A DNA stretch of 32,177 nt from Pseudomonadota bacterium. GTDB lineage: Bacteria; Pseudomonadota; Gammaproteobacteria; Steroidobacterales; Steroidobacteraceae. The position numbers and the translations under genes are program-made. The notes beneath the pieces are model-generated. The model searched no databases, was not told where the DNA came from, and saw only the letters and a program-made list of their open reading frames with translations. Positions 27,152-32,177 of the stretch are shown here, piece by piece (the first letter of the stretch is position 1; every line of letters begins with the position of its first letter). The stretch covers positions 1-32,177 of the forward strand of contig JAJYUL010000041.1 of assembly GCA_021792555.1 (NCBI GenBank), written 5' to 3'.

Positions 27152-27171
27152 CGGCAGGCAATCGCCTGCCG
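27152..27171 (-). terminator. Hairpin downstream of hsp20
   Basis: CGGCAGGC (27152-27159) pairs with GCCTGCCG (27164-27171) around a four-base loop. It lies 11 bases after the hsp20 stop (minus strand). Confidence 0.5.
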
Positions 27172-27182
27172 GCCCTCGGGGC

Positions 27183-27623
27183 CTACTGAATCGTGATTTC
27201 CTTCGGCTTTTGCTGCTCAGCCTTCGGGATGTGTACGCTCAGTACGCCGTCCTTGCTCTCGCAACGGATCGCATCGGCCTTGATGTTGTCCGGCAGGGAG
27301 AAAGCCCGGCTGAAGCTGCCGTAGTAATTCTCCACGCGGTGATACTTCTCGTTGGTCTCTTCCTTGTGCTGCTTGCGCTCACCCTGGATCGTGAGCACGC
27401 CGTCGCCGAAGGTGACCTTCACGTCCTCCTTCTTCATGCCCGGCAGGTCAGCGCGCACCAGATACTCTTTCTCGGTCTCGCTGATGTCCGCGGAGGGTGA
27501 CCATTCGAAGGTGACGCCTCCGTCCCCTTCCACGGCCAGGCGCGGCCCGTGGGCAAGCCGCGGCATCATGCGGTTGAACAGATTCTCGACATCCGCGAAC
27601 GGATCCCAGCGAATGAGGCTCAT
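27183..27623 (-). CDS. Small heat-shock protein (Hsp20/alpha-crystallin)
   Basis: The product is 146 aa with the bacterial class A start MSLIRWDPFADVENLFNRM; GGGAG precedes the ATG at 27623. The alpha-crystallin domain runs from about 42 to 135 (PSADISETEKEYLVRADLPGM; GVLTIQGERK; YGSFSRAFSLP; DGVLSVHIPK). The C-terminal tail ends in ITI (the I-x-I oligomer anchor). It holds unfolding proteins without ATP. A TACGTATT element lies about 90 bases upstream, linking it to the stress genes at 19-23 kb. No ROSE-type RNA thermometer was recognised in the short leader. Confidence 0.96.
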   Translation of the reverse strand: MSLIRWDPFADVENLFNRMMPRLAHGPRLAVEGDGGVTFEWSPSADISETEKEYLVRADLPGMKKEDVKVTFGDGVLTIQGERKQHKEETNEKYHRVENYYGSFSRAFSLPDNIKADAIRCESKDGVLSVHIPKAEQQKPKEITIQ

Positions 27624-27708
27624 GGCGATACTCCCGTGTGACTGCGATTACGGTGTCCCGGCAGGACCATTGAATATTTGGGGAGCGCGCCGGCTGATGT
27701 CATTCGGT

Positions 27709-27726
27709 CATTTACGTATTCTGGGC
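27709..27726. promoter_or_regulatory. TACGTATT element, copy C (upstream of hsp20)
   Basis: On the plus strand the sequence reads CATTTACGTATTCTGGGCGG, with core TACGTA at 27713-27718. Its centre is about 92 bases before the hsp20 ATG on the minus strand. On that strand ATGACA, 18 bases, AAATAT could be promoter hexamers further in. The extended half faces away from hsp20, unlike copies B and D relative to their genes. The rest of 27624-27965 holds no supported gene. Confidence 0.45.
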
Positions 27727-27965
27727 GGCCAGCGCCCGACGGCTCAGTTAAAGGCACCGTAGGCTGGGTCCGGCTTTATCATGCCAATGAACGCGCACTG
27801 GCACGAAGCCGCGCGGACGCGCCAGTGCGCGACTGACTGTCCCACGCTCGAGTTGCGAGCTAGCCCGGCGGACGAGCATCGGCGCAGCAGAGGCGCTAAC
27901 ATGCGCGAGTGGTGTGGCAACGCTCCGGGATTGCCGACCGTTGTCACGCGTGTTTGGGAGAGACA

Positions 27966-28283
27966 TTGAGCATCCGAATCGATCTGCGCAGAACCCTGGG
28001 CGGCACGAGTTTCGTAGCGGCGGCGGGTCTGACGGTCGCATGTATGGCACTGTCCGGATGCGCAACAACCCGGGCCTACACGCAACCGAACGGTACGACT
28101 GCCTACGAGGCGCGGTGTACGCTTTGGTTTCAGTGCACTGAGCAAGCGAAGCAGACCTGCCCGCACGGGTACCGGTTTGTTAGGGGGCCGGCCCGACCCT
28201 GGGCGGCGCTGCCGGAGGGATCCCGCGTGAGTGGCCCTTCGCGCCTCGATTTCGTCTGCGCGGGAAATAGCCGGATGCGCTGA
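27966..28283 (+). CDS. Small lipoprotein, hypothetical
   Basis: The product is 105 aa from a TTG at 27966, with GGGAGAG five bases upstream; no better start exists close by. A signal peptide (Arg-rich start, then FVAAAGLTVACMALSGC) ends in a good lipobox, LSGC, with lipidated Cys near residue 32. The mature part is about 74 residues with four more Cys (CTLWFQC; QTC; FVC). A Cys-rich short lipoprotein of this kind is common in proteobacteria. I recognise no domain; function unknown. Confidence 0.65.
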   Translation: MSIRIDLRRTLGGTSFVAAAGLTVACMALSGCATTRAYTQPNGTTAYEARCTLWFQCTEQAKQTCPHGYRFVRGPARPWAALPEGSRVSGPSRLDFVCAGNSRMR

Positions 28284-28425
28284 AGGACGGCGCCGAAAGC
28301 TGACAGCGCTCCGCCGATGAGCGTCCGCCGGAGCCGCTGGGCCCGGCTTGAGTTGCGGCGAAGTGCCGGCTGCGAAGTCAATGCCCGTGATGTGTGTCAG
28401 GTGACGCTCTCTGTCGCGGCTCTCC

Positions 28426-29221
28426 ATGACGTCCCGCGAACCAATTGCAGGTGGGAACATACTTCTGGCGATGGCGGGCGCATCCAACAACGTTGCGATC
28501 TCTATGAACGTGACCACCGGGATCAGTCCTGTGCTGGCGGTGGCAGTCAAGAAGGGCAGCGGCATGAGCCTGTCGGGCCTCGCGGGTGCCTATATGGGTG
28601 CGCTGTTTGCGCTGCAGGCGGGTGGTGCGAGCGAGCAGGCCGGTACGATCGTGATCAATGCGGACGGCTCGCTCTCGATCAATGGATCGATTACACCAAT
28701 AACCGGCACGGGCAGTCTTACGCTCTCGAGCGTCGGCGCCATAAGCGGGCTTGACGTGACAGTCGGCGCAGTGTCACCGGATTACGATCTGATCAGCGGG
28801 GCGGACCAGTCGGCGGGCAGCAATCCAAGCATCTTCGCGGCTGTCCGCACCGGGACCAGTTCCTCGTTGGGCTCTGTCGACGGACAGTACACGGCGGTGG
28901 TCTACTCGGGGAACGGCTTGTCGACCCAGGACGGCCAAATCCTGACACTCCTCATGGATGGCAAAGGAAACTATACGTATACGGGCACGGATGACCTGGG
29001 CGGAAACTCTACGAGCACGAGCGGGTCGGGGACTTATACGGTATCCAGCAACGGCGCGGTAAGGATCAGTACCGCCAGTGGCAACAGTCTGAGCGGTGCG
29101 GTCTCGGCAGACGGAAACGTGATCGTGCTCTACCAGATCACCTCGGGTGAGCGCCCTCAGCGGGCGATCGAGGTGCGCCAATGGCAGCTCGCCGGCCGAT
29201 TGCGCTGGCGGGACGGCGGGC
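28426..29221 (+). pseudogene. Remnant of a repeat-containing surface protein
   Basis: Two related units are visible: ISPVLAVAVKKGSGMSLSGLAGAYM (residues about 33-57, its core AVKKGSGMSLSGLAGAY) and NPSIFAAVRTGTSSSLGSVDGQY. Each is followed by a Gly/Ser/Thr-rich beta-strand region ending in DGN/GGN-like turns. A third unit starts in the same frame with RAIEVRQ but continues one frame over as NGSSPADCAGGTA, so the frame is broken near 29179. The open frame continues to 29643 with Arg-rich nonsense. At the 5' end the sequence begins in the middle of a unit (IAGGNILLA corresponds to SADGNVIVL) with no signal peptide and an in-frame stop just upstream. Both ends are therefore lost or degraded. The intact ancestor was probably secreted or surface-bound. 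Confidence 0.65.
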
Positions 29222-29546
29222 GTAAGGAATCCTCAACGCAGCGCAGAGAGGCGGCGTGGCGCTCCTGGCCGAGAAGTTCGCTCGCGGCCAAGCCCATCAG
29301 CGCTCCGGCGAGAGCTGTCGGCTTGCGCGAACCGCGGCGTGAGTGCACGCGTACTCAGTCAGCCTCGATATTCCGCTCGCCCTTGTTAGCGGAGAGTTCC
29401 CTGAGTGGCGTGCGGCGAGGTGCTTTGCAGCGGCGTTACGGACCCGCGGATGCATGGCATGTATACGGAGCCGGGCAGGCGGTCCGGGCGGTTTCGCCGT
29501 GCGGGCGTGCGGATGCCGGGCAGCTGCGGAGCCGCATGAGGGAATG
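29222..29546. other. Non-coding remnant stretch
   Basis: About 325 bases between the broken repeat protein and the stop of the GGDEF-EAL gene. Frames through it give Arg/Ser/Ala-rich translations without family resemblance, probably debris of the repeat protein and intergenic DNA. No terminator with a T-run was seen. Confidence 0.4.
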
Positions 29547-31769
29547 CTACATCTCCAGATGTAACCGATGCAGGCGCTGGGACTCCTCTCGTGCGAGCCG
29601 CATCAGAACGGCATCAAGTGGCTCGGGTCTGCCGAAGGCGTAGCCTTGCGCGTAATCGACGCCGATCCGTCGTAGCGCCGTTGCGATGGCCTCGGTTTCG
29701 ACGTATTCGGCGACGGTCTCAATCCCGAGCCCGCGGGCGATCTCCACGATACCGCGTACGGTGGCCTCTGAACGGGGATTGGCAAGGATGTCGCGCACGA
29801 AGGATCCGTCAATTTTCACCCGGGCGAACGGCAGCGTGGTGAGGTAAGTGAGGGAGTTCGCCCCGGTACCGAAGTCGTCGAGCGCAAAGCGGCACTTCCA
29901 AGGGGCCAGACGCTGAATCATCTCGTTGGCGCGCGCGAGGCTCGTGACTGCAGCCTGCTCGGTGATCTCGAGCGACAGGCAGCCGGGCGGCAGATGGGCG
30001 GCCTTGAGGTCGTCGGTGAGTTGGCGCAGATACTCTTCCTTGCCTACGGACTGACCGGAAAGATTGATCGAGAAGGTGACCCCGCGTGTCTTCAGCGTGC
30101 CGCGATAGGCCGTGAGCGTTTGCACTGCATGGTGTGCCACCCAGCGGTCGAGCGCGGGCAGCAGCTGGTATCGCTCAGCCGCGCTGATCAGCGGTCCAGG
30201 GGAGATGATGCCTTGCTCCGGGTCGCGCAGACGCAGCAGAATCTCGTAGCCGCCGGGCAGATTGGGGTTGCGCAGCGGCGCGATGCGCTGCGCATAGAGG
30301 GTGAGGCGCTCGGACTTGAAGGCGGCGCGCAGCCGCCCGACGGCGCTGATGTCCTCGTGGCGGCGCATCATGCTCGAGTCTTCGACGGCATAGAGCTCTA
30401 CGCGGTTTCGCCCCCGCTTCTTGGCGCTTTTGCAGGCGATTTCTGCCGCCGCCAGCGCACGCGAGAGACCGTCGGGCATGCGCACCAGCGCCGCCACGCC
30501 GCAGCTGACGGACACCTCGAGCGGGCTGTCAGGTGGTCCGATGACCAAGTCTTTTGCGGCCTGTTGTAGTTGTGTCGCAACCGCGGCCGCGCCGCGCGTG
30601 TCGGTCTCGGCAAGCACGATGGCGAATCGGTCTCCAGCGATGCGCGCCGCGAGGGCGCCGTCAGCCAGCTGAGGTGGACTCAGCAGGTCGGCGATGCGCA
30701 CGAGCAGTTCGTTGCCAAGCTCGAACCCGTGCAGTTCATTGACGACCTCCATATGATCGACATCGATGTAGATCACGCTGCATTCGGGCTGCGCAGGGTC
30801 ATCGCGCAGGCGGCGGTACATCTGCTCGAGACCATCGCGCGTGTATAGGCCGGTCATCAGATCGAACTGCGCCGCGACGATGCCGGCGCTCTGGCGACCG
30901 AGGTGCCGGGCAAGATACAGGTGGCGGTTCTGGAAGTTCGGGCTCGTGGGCGGGTTGAAGAAGGCGAGGACGCCGATCACACGACCGGTATCCGGCACCA
31001 CCGGCACAGAGAGGATCTTGCACCTGACGATTGGCCCGTCCCCGCCACCGCTACCGTTGACCAGGAGGGGTTTCCTCTGCCGCTGGACCCAGTGCAGCAG
31101 ACTCGACCGGGTTTGCGACCACGCTTCGCGCATGAACGGAGCGGTCCTCATATCGTGCTTGTACTCGAGGGACAATCGTTTGTCGGGCACATAGAGCACG
31201 CCGAGCGCGGCCTGCAGGCGTTGCGTGGCCGATCTCAGCAGGTGTTCGAGTATCTGTTGCTCATCGGAGCCCCCGTTCAGTTCGCCGGTGACTTTGAATA
31301 GCCACTCAAGCTCCGCTGTGCGTTCGACGAGTGCCGCGATCTTCTTATGGCGCGGCTGCCGGGCATCGAGTTCGCGGTGCAGGGAATCAAGCAACGGCTT
31401 GAGCTGTGCAGCCAATTGGGACGAGTGTCGCGCCGCCGGTGAGCGCACGGCCGTGGTGGGCTGCTCGATGCACAGCACGCCGAGCAGCGAGTCATCGGTG
31501 CTGCTCACGGGCAGTGCGCTCATCCATCGCCCGCCGGATCGGGCGGTGCCGCAGGGGGTACGCTTCATGGGATGGGGGTTGTCCCAGCCGAGGCCTCGCA
31601 GCCAGCCCATGATCTCATCGGCCGCGACCCCCGGCGTTGCGCCGAGTGGGCGCAGCCGCTCATCGAGGAGACATATTCCGCTGACAGGCTTCAGCAGTGC
31701 GTTGGCCAGCTGCGTATAGGATTCGAACAGGGGGTCTACCGACGGGCTCGCCTGGGCGGGGATGTTCAC
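29547..31769 (-). CDS. GAF-GGDEF-EAL protein, degenerate cyclase and probable c-di-GMP phosphodiesterase
   Basis: The product is 740 aa from a GTG at 31769 with GGAAG four bases upstream. Residues 1-130 and 150-300 look like two GAF-type sensor domains joined by a helix. The GGDEF domain (about 300-460) has AGDRF at 378-382 in place of GGDEF; the Glu needed for cyclase activity is Arg. The EAL domain (about 475-735) keeps the metal and catalytic residues: E509 in YEILLR, N569 (SINLSG), E601/E604 (LEITEQ), D631/D632 (DDFGTG), K652 and D654 (VKIDGSF), E688 (AEYVE). A working phosphodiesterase regulated by the other domains is the likely reading. There is no membrane segment, so it is cytosolic. 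Confidence 0.9.
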   Translation of the reverse strand: MNIPAQASPSVDPLFESYTQLANALLKPVSGICLLDERLRPLGATPGVAADEIMGWLRGLGWDNPHPMKRTPCGTARSGGRWMSALPVSSTDDSLLGVLCIEQPTTAVRSPAARHSSQLAAQLKPLLDSLHRELDARQPRHKKIAALVERTAELEWLFKVTGELNGGSDEQQILEHLLRSATQRLQAALGVLYVPDKRLSLEYKHDMRTAPFMREAWSQTRSSLLHWVQRQRKPLLVNGSGGGDGPIVRCKILSVPVVPDTGRVIGVLAFFNPPTSPNFQNRHLYLARHLGRQSAGIVAAQFDLMTGLYTRDGLEQMYRRLRDDPAQPECSVIYIDVDHMEVVNELHGFELGNELLVRIADLLSPPQLADGALAARIAGDRFAIVLAETDTRGAAAVATQLQQAAKDLVIGPPDSPLEVSVSCGVAALVRMPDGLSRALAAAEIACKSAKKRGRNRVELYAVEDSSMMRRHEDISAVGRLRAAFKSERLTLYAQRIAPLRNPNLPGGYEILLRLRDPEQGIISPGPLISAAERYQLLPALDRWVAHHAVQTLTAYRGTLKTRGVTFSINLSGQSVGKEEYLRQLTDDLKAAHLPPGCLSLEITEQAAVTSLARANEMIQRLAPWKCRFALDDFGTGANSLTYLTTLPFARVKIDGSFVRDILANPRSEATVRGIVEIARGLGIETVAEYVETEAIATALRRIGVDYAQGYAFGRPEPLDAVLMRLAREESQRLHRLHLEM

Positions 31770-32076
31770 ATGACTTCCGTGATTCCAAGGACGATGGGCG
31801 TGGCAGAAGCTGCACGACGTGCCCCGCTGTGGTGGTTAGCGGTCACAGGGGCGCGCGCTGTATAAGTACTGTTACGGACTGTGGCCGGCATTGAGGCAGG
31901 CCCCTGTGGCGGCAGGGCGCGTGCAGCTCGCGGCCGTGTGCGTGCGCGTGGATTCTGCGCAGACGATGGCACGCGCAAAGGCGCTTGGCATTACGGCAAT
32001 GCCTGGGAGCGGTAAACAGCCCGCGGTTGCTGCGGACTGGGGGCGCTGGCGGGAGGATGCGCCGAGCGAGAGGAAT
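31770..32076. other. Intergenic stretch between GGDEF-EAL gene and tRNA-Thr
   Basis: About 307 bases with no supported gene. It should hold the promoter of the GGDEF-EAL gene. TATACA on the minus strand (31864-31859) is a candidate -10, but no good -35 stands in front of it. Confidence 0.4.
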
Positions 32077-32152
32077 TGGTGCCGGGAATAGGATTCGAAC
32101 CTACGACCCGCGCATTACGAATGCGCTGCTCTACCAGCTGAGCTATCCCGGC
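32077..32152 (-). tRNA. tRNA-Thr(CGT)
   Basis: Complete tRNA on the minus strand, 76 bases including an encoded CCA (32077-32079). The acceptor stem is GCCGGGA/TCCCGGC and the D arm contains AGCTCAGCTGGTAGAGC. The anticodon stem GCGCA/TGCGC encloses loop TTCGTAA (anticodon CGT), and the T arm is GTAGG-TTCGAAT-CCTAT. It is very similar to the E. coli thrW type. Confidence 0.97.
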
Positions 32153-32164
32153 GCCGGGCCGCGC

Positions 32165-32170
32165 ATTCTA
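32165..32170 (-). promoter_or_regulatory. Probable -10 of tRNA-Thr
   Basis: On the minus strand TAGAAT is followed by a GC-rich segment (GCGCGGC) and then the tRNA. A GC-rich discriminator is typical of stable-RNA promoters. The -35 lies beyond the window edge. Confidence 0.45.
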
Positions 32171-32177
32171 TAGACTA

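Noticed and set aside
1-32177. CRISPR array or tandem direct-repeat array
   Set aside because: No regularly spaced repeats were seen. The only repeats are protein-level units in the remnant at 28.4-29.2 kb and the SQPRGE repeats in the RhlE tail.

Overview
The window is high-GC DNA (roughly two thirds G+C by eye) with proteobacterial gene families: NodT-type outer-membrane lipoprotein, UspE-like protein, Uup, RhlE, host-attachment protein, RaiA/HPF-type protein. A gammaproteobacterium or close relative is the best guess; nothing fixes the genus. It is framed by two tRNA genes: the 3' end of a tRNA-Lys(CTT) at the left edge and a complete tRNA-Thr(CGT) on the minus strand at the right edge. 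No insertion sequence, integrase, phage gene or CRISPR array was found.

Left part (1-4600): a gene-poor stretch, a secreted or lipoprotein-like hypothetical protein, a secreted EXORDIUM/PHI-1-like protein with an HExxE motif, and a class III CoA-transferase. Next (4595-8884, minus) is a four-gene operon with overlapping stop/start codons: outer-membrane channel, FtsX/MacB-type permease, ABC ATPase and periplasmic adaptor, i.e. a complete trans-envelope ABC exporter. A CHASE3-type hybrid histidine kinase follows (9124-11034).

The centre (11.4-23.5 kb) looks like an anaerobic/energy-stress block. On the minus strand are a FAD/NAD(P) Fe-S oxidoreductase, pyruvate:ferredoxin oxidoreductase (nifJ) and a dihydroorotate-dehydrogenase-like gene that is broken by an in-frame amber codon and a frameshift. 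Next come a universal stress protein, a twin-CBS protein and a ribosome-hibernation-type protein, also minus. Divergent from these on the plus strand are a host-attachment-family protein, an alpha-glucan phosphorylase and a tandem UspE-like protein. Together they could mobilise glycogen, oxidise pyruvate to acetyl-CoA with reduced ferredoxin, sense adenylate charge and silence ribosomes. This is inference from family knowledge.

The right part holds uup, rhlE, a small heat-shock protein, a small lipoprotein, a decaying repeat protein and a GAF-GGDEF-EAL protein with a degenerate GGDEF site and intact EAL residues.

The most interesting signal is a shared TACGTATT element. It lies upstream of the histidine kinase, of the USP-CBS-HPF operon, of the attachment-protein/phosphorylase operon and of hsp20, with a degenerate version upstream of the nifJ operon. 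It could be the operator of an uncharacterised low-oxygen or dormancy regulon that includes the kinase itself.
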